Assembly (NCBI GenBank): GCA_001636495.1 | Contig: KV440964.1 | Coordinates: forward strand, 2,372,666 to 2,436,665 | Direction of reading: 5' to 3' | DNA from: Sutcliffiella horikoshii | Lineage (GTDB): Bacteria > Bacillota > Bacilli > Bacillales > Bacillaceae_I | Length of the DNA: 64,000 nt | Shown: positions 1 through 8,362 of the stretch, one piece after another | Layout: each line of letters begins with the position of its first letter | Position numbering within the stretch: position 1 is the first letter of the stretch | Notes under the pieces: model-generated | Told to the model about the DNA's origin: nothing | The model's input: only the letters and a program-made list of their open reading frames with translations | The model's database searches: none | Program-made: the position numbers and the translations under genes

Positions 1-327
1 TGGTCCGTCATCGGTTTATTGAGTGGGGCTATCGGCATCTGGTTGAAGAAAATCCCTGTGTTTATACTTTCTTTGTACGCAGGCCTTTGTGGATTATTTT
101 TCGGTTTAGTATTTTCCATTCAAAACATGGTGATTGGGGGATTTCCTTTTCTCCCCTATTACCTGGCTGGCTTGCCGTTCGATATTAATCATGCTATTGG
201 AAATGTCGTATTTTTTATCGTGTTATATCCGATTCTTTCCAGACTTCTTAACGAAAAAGCTTCCTTTATTGTTAAAAGAAAGGATGCTCTACCTGAGTAT
301 CAGATGAGCAGTTCGTATAAGAAATGA
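1..327 (+). CDS. C-terminal part of a membrane protein, probably an ECF transporter S component (5' end outside window)
   Basis: The frame is open from base 1, so this is the 3' end of a gene that begins upstream; the TTG at base 19 need not be a real start. The visible part is hydrophobic, with about three membrane segments. A Gly/Phe/Pro-rich stretch is followed by PFDINHAIGN and a last helix ending in YPILSRLL, then a charged tail of about 30 residues. This pattern resembles the C-terminus of substrate-binding S components of energy-coupling-factor vitamin transporters, which work with a shared EcfT/EcfA module. The substrate cannot be told from this fragment, and the family call is tentative. 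A terminator follows directly. Confidence 0.45.
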   Translation, partial: WSVIGLLSGAIGIWLKKIPVFILSLYAGLCGLFFGLVFSIQNMVIGGFPFLPYYLAGLPFDINHAIGNVVFFIVLYPILSRLLNEKASFIVKRKDALPEYQMSSSYKK

Positions 328-334
328 AGGTCGA

Positions 335-368
335 GCGTCAGTACCCGATGGGTGGTGACGTTTTTTTC
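335..368 (+). terminator. Rho-independent terminator after the partial transporter gene
   Basis: CGTCA and TGACG arms enclose an inner TACCC/GGGT stem and are followed by seven T residues. It separates the upstream gene from the sigX promoter. The rest of the gap to sigX holds no recognisable gene. Confidence 0.75.
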
Positions 369-543
369 TGTTTTTAGGTAAGCATTAGGTCGAAATATGT
401 ATAAAGCAAAAGGGCAAATGCCTACAAAAATCCCTATAATCCCTAATGGACATCCAGTATACTTAAAAGGAGAAGCGAATCTTGCAAGAAAATAGCACCC
501 AAATACATCTAGTCAAATTGTAATTTTTTTAATATATTTGTAA

Positions 544-570
544 TGTAACTTTTTCACTATAATATGCGAC
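544..570 (+). promoter_or_regulatory. ECF sigma-X-type autoregulatory promoter of sigX-rsiX
   Basis: TGTAAC (544-549) is followed by a 17-bp spacer and CGAC (567-570), which fits the -35/-10 consensus for B. subtilis sigma-X and sigma-W. It lies 24 bp upstream of the sigX start codon. ECF sigma factors commonly drive their own operon, so autoregulation is the natural reading. Sigma-X and sigma-W specificity overlap and cannot be separated from these boxes alone. Confidence 0.8.
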
Positions 571-594
571 TAATGAAATGAACGGAGGGAAACT

Positions 595-1131
595 ATGAAT
601 ACCGTTTTTCAAGAGCTCTATGAAAAATATCACCAGGATGTTTATCAATTCTTATATTACATGGTGAACAATAAGGAGCAAGCGGAAGACCTCGTTCAAG
701 AAGTTTATATAAAAGTTTTGCGTTCTTATGACCGTTTCGAAGGAAAAAGCAGCGAGAAAACATGGCTCTTTTCCATAGCCAAACATGTTGCAATCGATTC
801 CTTCCGTAAACATAAAGGATGGAAAAACAAACTACTTGAAACATTTGACTGGAATAAACAGCAAGTGAGGGACCATGCTCCCCTGCCTGAAGAGATAGCT
901 CTTCAGAATGAACAGGTTCAACAAATGTACCGGTGCTTGGATAAATGTAAAGTCGACCACCGACTGGTCCTTGTCCTGCGGTACATACAGGCCTTATCTA
1001 TCCAGGAAACTGCCCAGATACTGGGGTGGACGGAAAGTAAGGTGAAAACAACTCAGCATAGAGCCTTAAAGGTCTTGAAGGCATATATGGAAGAACTTCA
1101 AGAGAAAGGAGGAAACAGCAATGCGTCATAA
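595..1131 (+). CDS. sigX: RNA polymerase ECF sigma factor SigX
   Basis: This is an extracytoplasmic-function sigma factor that directs RNA polymerase to cell-envelope genes. In B. subtilis, sigma-X controls envelope charge modification and resistance to cationic peptides. The 178 residues show region 2 (about 10-75, with DLVQEVY and the FEGKSSEKTWLFSIAKH segment) and the region 4 helix-turn-helix (about 115-165, SIQETAQILGWTESKVKTTQ). The match to B. subtilis SigX is close as remembered. The ATG has the Shine-Dalgarno ACGGAGGG. The 3' end overlaps rsiX by 11 bp, so sigma and anti-sigma are translationally coupled. Transcription is probably autogenous from the TGTAAC/CGAC promoter just upstream. 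Confidence 0.93.
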   Translation: MNTVFQELYEKYHQDVYQFLYYMVNNKEQAEDLVQEVYIKVLRSYDRFEGKSSEKTWLFSIAKHVAIDSFRKHKGWKNKLLETFDWNKQQVRDHAPLPEEIALQNEQVQQMYRCLDKCKVDHRLVLVLRYIQALSIQETAQILGWTESKVKTTQHRALKVLKAYMEELQEKGGNSNAS

Positions 1132-2395
1132 CGATGAAGACCAGTTAGAAAAACTTCTGAGGCAAATGCCTAAAATTAAAGATGATCGTGACCCGAAACA
1201 TATATATAAAGAAATTCAACCGAAGCTGACGAGTTCCACAAGGCGTCCGAAACTAGTGCCCGCAATCGCTTTAGTAGCTGCTGTGGTCATTTTGGCTGTA
1301 ATCGGACCGATGTTTGTCAATAACATGCAATTTGATATGAGCCTAAGCGGTTCTAATGCAAACAGTGGGGCGGAAGAGAGCATGGATATGGCAACAATGG
1401 ATGCGGATGAAACCGATGATGCTGGGATTGCAATGGAATCCACGAGGCAAAACGTAAGCGAGGGAGAAGAGTCTACAACAAAGGATGAAAAGGACGCAAG
1501 TGATTTTGCAACAGTTGAAATGATGACTGCAGATGGAAGAAGCTTTGTTTTGCCAACTTATAATGAGGCGGAAGAATATGCTGTGACGATCGGTGCGTCC
1601 TTGTCTAATGCGGATACTATTCCTTTTGGAGGATCAACTACTCCATTAACCGTGATTGTTCCGAAAGAGGAAGGGCAAACATATGTAGACGCATTAAACA
1701 AAGTCCGTGGCAACATAGCATTTGAAAGTTATGGTTTAGAAAAGCCATTCATTAATGATAATGGAGTTGTTACAGAAGAAATTGACGCTACGGGAAATCG
1801 AGTTCCGGTCGTAGACGTTACCAAGATGAATAAAGGTATTTCTTCTTTCCAGGACCCATTATTCAAAAAAGAACTAATAGATACATTCAGTCTTCATTAT
1901 TCTCAAGTACAATTGAGTGATAATGGCAATAAAGTGAATGTTGAGATAGGTAATACAGTATACGAAGGCCCAATTGAATTTGAACAAAATCAAAAACGTG
2001 CCTATTATAAATACTATACGGGATCCATTCTACTATTAGTTGCCGGTCATGAGCGATTTAAAACGATAGGGGACACATTTAAGGCTATGACAAGTGCCCC
2101 GGAACAGTATGACTATAGCATGCTTGAGCCATCCATCCCAGACACGGTGAAAGTGGATAGGGTAACGTTGGAAGATGATGGAGCGGTAGCCCGCATAAAG
2201 TTGGCTGACAATAGCGTGCTTGAAGATAACGACGAAACCATCTTTGCCCTTGAGGCAATGCTGATGGTAGCAAAAGAATTCGGCTTAAAGGGTGTGGTTT
2301 TCGAATCTTCCCAAACTGGAACGATTGGTACGATCACACTCAATGAAGAGGTAAGCGTCCCTTTTTCACCTAATCTTATTCCATATAATGAGTAA
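1121..2395 (+). CDS. rsiX: Anti-sigma-X factor RsiX
   Basis: A membrane-anchored anti-sigma factor that would hold SigX inactive until envelope stress. The N-terminal 40 residues are cytosolic and charged, one membrane helix lies at about 44-65, and an acidic Ser/Thr-rich linker (about 75-125) leads to a large extracytoplasmic domain. The C-terminal part appears to contain two similar beta/alpha modules like GerMN or sporulation-germination domains. The product has 424 residues, longer than the B. subtilis protein as I recall it, mainly because of the acidic linker. The start overlaps sigX. A strong terminator follows, so sigX-rsiX is a two-gene operon. Assignment rests on position and overall pattern, because this family diverges quickly. 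Confidence 0.85.
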   Translation: MRHNDEDQLEKLLRQMPKIKDDRDPKHIYKEIQPKLTSSTRRPKLVPAIALVAAVVILAVIGPMFVNNMQFDMSLSGSNANSGAEESMDMATMDADETDDAGIAMESTRQNVSEGEESTTKDEKDASDFATVEMMTADGRSFVLPTYNEAEEYAVTIGASLSNADTIPFGGSTTPLTVIVPKEEGQTYVDALNKVRGNIAFESYGLEKPFINDNGVVTEEIDATGNRVPVVDVTKMNKGISSFQDPLFKKELIDTFSLHYSQVQLSDNGNKVNVEIGNTVYEGPIEFEQNQKRAYYKYYTGSILLLVAGHERFKTIGDTFKAMTSAPEQYDYSMLEPSIPDTVKVDRVTLEDDGAVARIKLADNSVLEDNDETIFALEAMLMVAKEFGLKGVVFESSQTGTIGTITLNEEVSVPFSPNLIPYNE

Positions 2396-2397
2396 GT

Positions 2398-2427
2398 AAA
2401 AAAGCGTGCTGAGTGCACGCTTTTTTA
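2398..2427 (+). terminator. Rho-independent terminator after rsiX
   Basis: GCGTGC and GCACGC arms with a five-base loop, extended by flanking A/T runs, and ending in six T residues. Confidence 0.9.
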
Positions 2428-2528
2428 TGTACTTGTAACTCATCTTCCACATATTCCCATCCTAAAAAGTAAATACTACCTCCATATATAGGAAGAAATC
2501 CATTGCTCCCATATGAAGGAGGGTACAT

Positions 2529-3815
2529 ATGTTCAGTATTATCGTTGGATTGGTGCTTTTAATGTTACTAGCTTACCTTGGCTGGTCCATTATCTGGATA
2601 GCTCCACTCGTTTCTGCCGTTGTAGCGTTATTAAGCGGACTTGATCTCTTACCAGCCTATACTCAAACGTATATGACGGGATTTGTTGATTTTGCCAAAC
2701 AGTGGTTTCCTGTGTTTCTACTTGGCGCTATTTTTGGAAAGTTGATGGAAGATACAGGTGCTGCACAAGCGGTAGCTTTTAAAATCACCAAATTGATAGG
2801 AAAGGAAAAGGCTATACTTGGTGTGTTAATAGCGGCGGCGGTATTAACATACGGTGGTGTGAGTTTATTTGTTGTGGTGTTTGCTATCTATCCACTCGCC
2901 ATTGCCCTTTTCAGGGAAGCGAATATTTCAAGGAAATTACTTCCTGGAACCTTTGCGCTAGGTGCCTTTACTTTTACCATGACGGCATTGCCGGGCACAC
3001 CTCAAATTCAAAACCTGATTCCTATTCCCTACTTTAAAACCAACCCTTTATCCGCACCGATCATGGGAATCGTTGCTGCCGTGATAATGGCAGTTGGGGG
3101 GTATTTCTACCTGAAATGGAGAGAAGGCCGTTTAACTAAAGCGGACGAGTTGTTTGACGATCCAAAAGGTGGTCAGGAAGTGAAGCAGATTAAAGAAGAG
3201 GAACTGCCTAACTGGATTCTATCCTTCCTGCCATTAGTCATTGTAGTTATTACTCTTAATGGTTTTAAATGGGATATCATCCCTTCTTTGATTGTGGGGA
3301 CACTTGCTATCATGCTCTTTAATATTAAAAAATACAAATCATTTATTGGAGCAATTAATGGTGGGGCATCAGGTTCCGTGATGGCGATCATTAATACGAG
3401 CGCCGCAGTAGGTTTTGGCGCTGTTGTTACTGCTGCTCCGGGCTTTGATACATTGACTGATCTGCTTCTTGGAATAAAAGGAAATCCACTTATATCAGAA
3501 GCGTTATCGGTCCAATTAATGGCCATGATTACTGGTTCTGCTTCTGGGGGTATGGGTATTGCCTTGGAAGCTCTGGGAGATCAATATTATCAACTTGCCC
3601 AGTCCACCGGTATGAATCCAGACGCCTTTCACCGAATAGCGGCAATTGCATCTGGTGCCTCGATATTGCCGCATAACGGTGCCCTTCTTACGCTGTTTGC
3701 GGTAACGGGTCTTACACATAAAGATTCATATAAAGATATTGCGGTAGTTGCACTATTAATCCCAACCATTGCATTAGTGGTTGCAATAATCATGGCAAGC
3801 ATTGGAATTATATGA
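2529..3815 (+). CDS. GntP-family permease (gluconate/hydroxyacid:H+ symporter type)
   Basis: A polytopic inner-membrane transporter of 428 residues with about 12 hydrophobic segments. It shows the GntP-like pattern of a conserved VFLLGAIFGKLMEDTGAA block near residue 62 and the GALPGT/TALPGT-type loop (about 155) common in this family. It is followed after 23 bp by a 3-hydroxybutyrate dehydrogenase gene. In B. subtilis the GntP protein YxjC is likewise encoded with the 3-hydroxybutyrate dehydrogenase YxjF, so 3-hydroxybutyrate or a related hydroxyacid is a reasonable substrate, but that is inferred from context. The ATG is preceded by GAAGGAGGG. Unlike yxjCDEF, no CoA-transferase genes lie between them. 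Confidence 0.85.
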   Translation: MFSIIVGLVLLMLLAYLGWSIIWIAPLVSAVVALLSGLDLLPAYTQTYMTGFVDFAKQWFPVFLLGAIFGKLMEDTGAAQAVAFKITKLIGKEKAILGVLIAAAVLTYGGVSLFVVVFAIYPLAIALFREANISRKLLPGTFALGAFTFTMTALPGTPQIQNLIPIPYFKTNPLSAPIMGIVAAVIMAVGGYFYLKWREGRLTKADELFDDPKGGQEVKQIKEEELPNWILSFLPLVIVVITLNGFKWDIIPSLIVGTLAIMLFNIKKYKSFIGAINGGASGSVMAIINTSAAVGFGAVVTAAPGFDTLTDLLLGIKGNPLISEALSVQLMAMITGSASGGMGIALEALGDQYYQLAQSTGMNPDAFHRIAAIASGASILPHNGALLTLFAVTGLTHKDSYKDIAVVALLIPTIALVVAIIMASIGII

Positions 3816-3838
3816 AAAAATAGAATGGAGGAAATAAA

Positions 3839-4615
3839 ATGGTCGAGAATAAAGTGGTATTTATAACAGGGGCAGCCCAAGGAATTGGGTATGAAATAGG
3901 AGAAAGGTTTGCGGAACATGGGGCAAAGGTCGCTATATCTGATATCAATGAAGAAGGAATCGAAAAAGCGGTCAATCAATTAAAAGGTAAAGGACATGAC
4001 GTGTTCGGGGTGAAATGTGATGTAACAAATGAAGAAGAAGTAAAAAGTGCACTGGACCAGACATATGAACACTTCGGATCTCTGGATATCCTAATCAATA
4101 ATGCTGGGATGCAACATGTTGCACCTATTGAAGAGTTCTCAACAGAAAAATACGAGCTATTGCTTAAAATAATGCTCATCGCGCCTTTTATGGCTACAAA
4201 GCATGTGTTCCCGTTAATGAAAAAGAATGGTTTTGGACGTATCTTAAATATGGCGTCGATAAATGGTTTAATCGGGTTTGCCGGGAAAGCTGGCTATAAC
4301 AGTGCCAAGCATGGAGTAGTCGGACTAACGAAGGTTGCTGCGTTAGAAGGGGCTGAGCATGGCATAACAGTGAATGCTCTATGTCCAGGATATGTAGATA
4401 CCCCACTAGTCAGAAATCAATTACAAGACCTTGCCAACACAAGAAATATTCCGCTTGAAAAAGCATTGGAACTGGTCATCTACCCACTAGTCCCACAAAA
4501 ACGCCTTTTGTCAGTAGACGAAATAGCGGACTATGCACTCTTCTTAGCAAGTGACAAGGCCAAGGGTGTAACAGGACAGGCTGTAGTAATGGATGGTGGC
4601 TACACAGCACAATAA
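3839..4615 (+). CDS. 3-hydroxybutyrate dehydrogenase (short-chain dehydrogenase)
   Basis: Oxidises 3-hydroxybutyrate to acetoacetate with NAD+ in the cytosol. The 258-residue protein is a classical short-chain dehydrogenase: nucleotide-binding TGAAQGIG near residue 10, NNAG near 89, catalytic Ser in the NMASINGL block, YNSAK carrying the Tyr/Lys pair, and PGYVDTPLV after them. The PGYVDTPLVRNQ segment and the long helical insert before the final DEIADYALFLASD block are typical of the 3-hydroxybutyrate branch. It lies 23 bp after the permease gene with its own SD (GGAGG), so the two are probably co-transcribed for uptake and oxidation of the hydroxyacid. Another SDR substrate cannot be excluded. 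Confidence 0.85.
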   Translation: MVENKVVFITGAAQGIGYEIGERFAEHGAKVAISDINEEGIEKAVNQLKGKGHDVFGVKCDVTNEEEVKSALDQTYEHFGSLDILINNAGMQHVAPIEEFSTEKYELLLKIMLIAPFMATKHVFPLMKKNGFGRILNMASINGLIGFAGKAGYNSAKHGVVGLTKVAALEGAEHGITVNALCPGYVDTPLVRNQLQDLANTRNIPLEKALELVIYPLVPQKRLLSVDEIADYALFLASDKAKGVTGQAVVMDGGYTAQ

Positions 4616-4749
4616 CCATTAATATAAAGGGAAGGATGCGATAAGTGCATCCATCTTATTAAGTTTCCGTTAATTCTGAAAATACTCCCCAAACTCTCTT
4701 TAAATAATAGTATAATTAGCAAAAAAGAAGAGAGGGGACATATAAACAT

Positions 4750-5562
4750 ATGCTTACAGATTATCATAACCATCTTGAACGAGGTACCCTTACGCTGGAC
4801 TACCTGAAAGAGTTTACGACAGTTTCCAAGCAAAAAGGGATTCAAGAGTTTGGAATATCAGAACATGCTTACCATTTCTATCAGACTAAAGATATCCTCA
4901 GCAATCCATGGGTGGAAGAACGACGATACTATGATATGGCGGATTATTACCAGTTGTTTCAGCAGGCCTGGAACCAGGATATCAACGTGAAGATGTCGAT
5001 AGAAATGGATTACACACCAGGCAAGCATGCGGAAATGAAAAAGTTTATAGATACTTACCCGTTTGACTATGTGATCGGTTCCATCCACTGGGTAGAAGAC
5101 TTTGGAATCGATTTGGCCGAATTCAGAAAAGAGTGGGATCGCCGTGATACATATGAAGTCTACACCAAATACTTCGACCAAGTCGTCACACTTGCTCAAT
5201 CAGACATGTTCGACATAATCGGCCACCTGGATTTAGTGAAAATCTTTAAATATGTACCCCAGGATGAAGAATTTCTCTTAGAGCAGTATGATCGGGCGTC
5301 GACTGCACTTGCAAACTCCAAGACCTGTGTGGAGATCAGTACTGCTGGTTTAAGAAAACCAGTGGGTGAGCTTTACCCGGATAAACGTTTATTACAGATG
5401 TGCTATGACAAAAAGGTGCCGATTGTCCTATCATCTGATGCCCATGTTCCTGAACATGTAGGGGCTGCTTATGACCAGGCTATTGCACTTGCAAAAGCTG
5501 TTGGATATAGAACCCTTGTGACGTTTAATAAGGGAGAGCGGGTAGAAGTGGAGTTGGGGTGA
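4750..5562 (+). CDS. hisJ: PHP-family histidinol-phosphatase (HisJ/HisK type)
   Basis: A PHP-domain metal-dependent phosphatase, expected to remove phosphate from L-histidinol phosphate in histidine synthesis. Metal-ligand motifs are visible: DYHNHLE at residues 4-10, the EHAY segment near 38, the GSIHW block near 110, GHLDLVK near 158, and SSDAH near 232. The length of 270 residues fits the B. subtilis enzyme (about 268). The gene is alone, with a TATAAT at 4711-4716 upstream and a bidirectional terminator downstream. In B. subtilis hisJ lies elsewhere, so its position before serA is a local difference. Other PHP phosphoesterases look similar, so the substrate is a family-based inference. 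Confidence 0.82.
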   Translation: MLTDYHNHLERGTLTLDYLKEFTTVSKQKGIQEFGISEHAYHFYQTKDILSNPWVEERRYYDMADYYQLFQQAWNQDINVKMSIEMDYTPGKHAEMKKFIDTYPFDYVIGSIHWVEDFGIDLAEFRKEWDRRDTYEVYTKYFDQVVTLAQSDMFDIIGHLDLVKIFKYVPQDEEFLLEQYDRASTALANSKTCVEISTAGLRKPVGELYPDKRLLQMCYDKKVPIVLSSDAHVPEHVGAAYDQAIALAKAVGYRTLVTFNKGERVEVELG

Positions 5563-5566
5563 AAAA

Positions 5567-5612
5567 ATAAAAGCAAGCCAGAAAGATGATTCATTTTTCT
5601 GGCTTGCTTTTT
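5567..5612. terminator. Bidirectional terminator between hisJ and serA
   Basis: Arms of about 15 bp (AAAGCAAGCCAGAAA and its complement) are flanked by A-runs on the left and T-runs on the right. It can therefore end transcription from both converging genes. Confidence 0.9.
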
Positions 5613-5628
5613 ATATTGTGATAAAGTT

Positions 5629-7203
5629 TTACAACTCTAACATAATCGCGGAAGAGATGTCCGGTATGAGAAGGATTTCATCTACAAGGGACTTTTCCAA
5701 CGGCTGATCAAATGAGAGCATCATGATTGCCTTTCCACCTTGTAGCATTCGACCAACATGCATTGTTGCGATGTTCGTCTCGTGCTTGCCGAAAATGTTC
5801 CCGAGCTGTCCGATTACCCCCGGACGGTCCTTATGCTGAACATAAAGCAAATGTCCACTAGGAGAAAAGTCGATGTCAAAGCCATTCATATGAACAATTC
5901 TTGCGCCATATCCTTCAATAAATGTCGCTCTTACGACAAGGTGGACACCTTTTCCTTTCGCCTCCACTTGTATGATATTGGAGTATCCATAGCTTTCTGA
6001 GGTATGTTTCTCCCCATAGTTGATGCCTCTTTCTTTTGCAATAGTGGCTGCATTTACTTCGTTCACAGTTGTATCGACCCGGTTTCGTAAAAAGCCAGCT
6101 ATGACGCTTTTTGTAAGGATGGAAGTTTCCCACTCTGTAATCTTACCTGCATACGTTGCGACAATTTCCTCAATAGGCGTTTTGGCCGATTGAGAAAGGA
6201 TGGAACCGACCGTCTTTCCGAGTTGATAGAATGGCTGTATTTTCTTATATATCTCCTTAGGTATGGTTGGAAGATTGATGCTTGTGTTAACAGATTGCCC
6301 ATTTAAATAGTCCAGAACGTCTTTGGAAACTTGATAGGCTACGTTATATTGAGCCTCTTTTGTAGAGGCACCCAAATGTGGGGTTACAATTACATGTTCA
6401 TGCTCCACCAAGTCACGGTTGGTTGGTGGTTCCACTTCGAAAACATCAAGTGCGGCACCAGCTACATGGCCTGTGTTTAAATAATGCAAAAGGGCCTCTT
6501 CATCAATGATTCCACCACGGGCACAGTTAACAAGATAGACGCCCTTTTTCAGAGATAAAATGTTGTCTTTGTTGAAAAGTCCTTTCGTATCCTTGGTAAG
6601 AGGGGTATGTACCGTAATAATATCGGCCACCTTCATTACCTCATCCAACGGCAAGGAGGCAACGCTTAATTTTTCAGCACGTGTTTCTGTCAAGAAAGGA
6701 TCGTACACCACCACTTTCATCTGGAAAGCTTTCGCACGTTTGGCTATTTCGCTCCCTATTCGACCAAATCCTACAATACCAAGAGTCTTACTGAAAAGCT
6801 CCGTTCCGATATATTTCTTTCGATTCCATTGGGCACCTTTAACATTCATATTAGCTTGTGGAATGTGGCGCACCAAGGAGGAAATCATGGCAAAAGTATG
6901 CTCGGCCGTTGAAATGGTATTCCCATCTGGCGCATTAACTACCACAACGCCTCTTTTTGTAGCAGCCTGTATATCGATATTGTCCACCCCGACGCCTGCT
7001 CTTGCAACCACTTGCAGGTTTGGTAGTGAGGCAAGAAGTTCCTCATCCACCTGAGTTGCACTTCGCACTAGGAGTGCTTGAATGTCCTCAGGGTTATATG
7101 TATCCTCTTCCCGGTCCTTCCTATATACTTTGACATTCTCCGCTTCTAAAAGAGGAGTCAATCCGTCAGAACTAATTGAGTCTGCAACAAGCACGTGAAA
7201 CAT
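5629..7203 (-). CDS. serA: D-3-phosphoglycerate dehydrogenase
   Basis: Catalyses the first step of serine synthesis, oxidising 3-phosphoglycerate to 3-phosphohydroxypyruvate with NAD+. The 524 residues comprise an N-terminal substrate domain, a Rossmann NAD domain with GFGRIG (about 146), the catalytic Arg/Glu/His set of D-2-hydroxyacid dehydrogenases (VNCARGGIIDE, then HLGAST), an intervening ASB domain, and a C-terminal ACT domain starting near the HKDRPGVIGQLGNIF block. The ACT domain usually mediates serine feedback inhibition. The ATG has the SD GGAGGGA. It is transcribed alone on the minus strand, with its 3' end at the shared terminator. The gene order serA-ribU-fer matches B. subtilis. 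Confidence 0.96.
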   Translation of the reverse strand: MFHVLVADSISSDGLTPLLEAENVKVYRKDREEDTYNPEDIQALLVRSATQVDEELLASLPNLQVVARAGVGVDNIDIQAATKRGVVVVNAPDGNTISTAEHTFAMISSLVRHIPQANMNVKGAQWNRKKYIGTELFSKTLGIVGFGRIGSEIAKRAKAFQMKVVVYDPFLTETRAEKLSVASLPLDEVMKVADIITVHTPLTKDTKGLFNKDNILSLKKGVYLVNCARGGIIDEEALLHYLNTGHVAGAALDVFEVEPPTNRDLVEHEHVIVTPHLGASTKEAQYNVAYQVSKDVLDYLNGQSVNTSINLPTIPKEIYKKIQPFYQLGKTVGSILSQSAKTPIEEIVATYAGKITEWETSILTKSVIAGFLRNRVDTTVNEVNAATIAKERGINYGEKHTSESYGYSNIIQVEAKGKGVHLVVRATFIEGYGARIVHMNGFDIDFSPSGHLLYVQHKDRPGVIGQLGNIFGKHETNIATMHVGRMLQGGKAIMMLSFDQPLEKSLVDEILLIPDISSAIMLEL

Positions 7204-7372
7204 AAACGCTATCCCTCCAAAGTTTTATAAAATTTCTGATAACTTATCATCTACAGGGAGGACTGTCAATAACTTTGCGACAGGTCGAACCTTTGTAAGC
7301 GCTTATTGTTTCAAAACACCTATAAAAAATGAATGTTGATTCATTTCTCTTCCCTTTTTACTATTTTCCGAG

Positions 7373-7378
7373 TATAAT
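7373..7378 (+). promoter_or_regulatory. Probable -10 box of the ribU transcript
   Basis: A perfect TATAAT sits about 26 bp before the FMN aptamer. The matching -35 position is poor, so only the -10 element is reported. Confidence 0.55.
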
Positions 7379-7403
7379 AAATTCGTAACTAAATAATATG
7401 ATC

Positions 7404-7532
7404 TATCTTCGGGGCAGGGTGAAATTCCCGATCGGCGGTGATGAGATTTACTCTCTAAGCCCGCGAGCCTTTTGGGGCAGGATTTGGTGCGATTCCAAAG
7501 CCGACAGTATAGTCTGGATGGGAGAAGATGGA
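7404..7532 (+). ncRNA. FMN riboswitch (RFN element) controlling ribU
   Basis: The conserved RFN landmarks appear in order: TATCTTCGGGGCAGGGTGAA opens the aptamer, then CCCGATCGGCGGTGAT, AGCCCGCGAGC, the GGCAGGATTTGGTG block, CCGACAGT, and the closing GGATGGGAGAAGATG, which pairs with the opening stem. FMN binding is known to favour a downstream terminator, and one is present at 7594-7622. High flavin would therefore switch off the riboflavin importer. Confidence 0.96.
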
Positions 7533-7593
7533 GGTTCAAAGTAGTTGAAAATATCCTATTTTCAACGCTTATTTCCTGGTGCCTTCTAGACTC

Positions 7594-7622
7594 CCGTTTG
7601 TTAAACAACAAGCGGTTTTTTT
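7594..7622 (+). terminator. Riboswitch expression-platform terminator
   Basis: CCGTTTGTT pairs with AACAAGCGG (one G-U pair), followed by seven T residues. It lies between the FMN aptamer and ribU, as expected for transcriptional attenuation. Confidence 0.88.
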
Positions 7623-7710
7623 CGTGGCATGGCATCAAGAAGTAAACGAAAACTTTGAAATCTCTCTTTTCGTACGAGGTGGATCTCCATTTGAAAAGGA
7701 GAGAGAAGAA

Positions 7711-8295
7711 ATGAATCAATCAAAACGCATCAAAAAAATGGTAACAGTCGGGATGTTAAGCGGTATTTCTTATCTGCTTATGTGGTTAAGCTTCCCACTG
7801 CCTTTGTTGCCACCATTTTTATCCGTGGACTTCAGTGACGTCCCTGCATTGCTTGCCGCCATTATTTTTGGACCGGTTGCAGGTATTACCGTTGAGGCAA
7901 TCAAAAATATACTGCATTATATCGTACAAGGTAGCATGACTGGTGTTCCTGTCGGACAGTTGGCCAATTTTACAGCTGGAGTGCTCTTTATCTTGCCGAC
8001 ATACTTTATTTTCAATAAAATCCGTAGCACAAAAGGATTGGGACTTGGTCTAGTTGCTGGAACCCTATCCATGGCAGTGTTTATGAGCATTCTGAACTAT
8101 TATATTTTCTTGCCGGCATTCGCTTATTTCTTGAGTGTCCCGACAGGATCTTCTGCACAAATGATTGAAGGCATTGTAAAGGGTATTTTGCCTTTTAATA
8201 TTATGAAAGGGCTGATTGTCACGTTCTTGTTCTTGCTGCTATATAAGAAGCTGGCAATATGGCTTGACCGTCAGTTAGAAGTGAAAAACGTATAA
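7711..8295 (+). CDS. ribU: Riboflavin ECF transporter S component RibU
   Basis: The substrate-binding membrane subunit of the riboflavin importer, which works with a general EcfA/A'/T module encoded elsewhere. The 194 residues show about five or six membrane segments and the family-typical FLSVDFSDVPALLAAIIFGP block near residue 38. The ATG at 7711 is chosen because GGAGAGAAG precedes it; the open frame extends further upstream into the riboswitch terminator, which is not coding. Expression is controlled by the upstream FMN riboswitch. This is the locus known as ypaA in B. subtilis. Confidence 0.95.
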   Translation: MNQSKRIKKMVTVGMLSGISYLLMWLSFPLPLLPPFLSVDFSDVPALLAAIIFGPVAGITVEAIKNILHYIVQGSMTGVPVGQLANFTAGVLFILPTYFIFNKIRSTKGLGLGLVAGTLSMAVFMSILNYYIFLPAFAYFLSVPTGSSAQMIEGIVKGILPFNIMKGLIVTFLFLLLYKKLAIWLDRQLEVKNV

Positions 8296-8299
8296 GTAG

Positions 8300-8339
8300 A
8301 GGCCGCAGAACTCGGGTTATGAGTTTTGCGGCCTTTTTG
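8300..8339 (+). terminator. Rho-independent terminator after ribU
   Basis: AGGCCGCA-AACTC arm, seven-base loop, GAGTT-TGCGGCCT arm, then five T residues. Confidence 0.92.
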
Positions 8340-8362
8340 TTGTATATCTGTTGAACTCCTGT

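Noticed and set aside
7204-7372. A T-box or other riboswitch in the serA leader
   Set aside because: No T-box sequence or other known aptamer pattern is visible between serA and the ribU promoter.
7579-7710. Upstream extension of ribU
   Set aside because: It runs into the riboswitch terminator; the ATG at 7711 has a proper SD and gives the normal family length.
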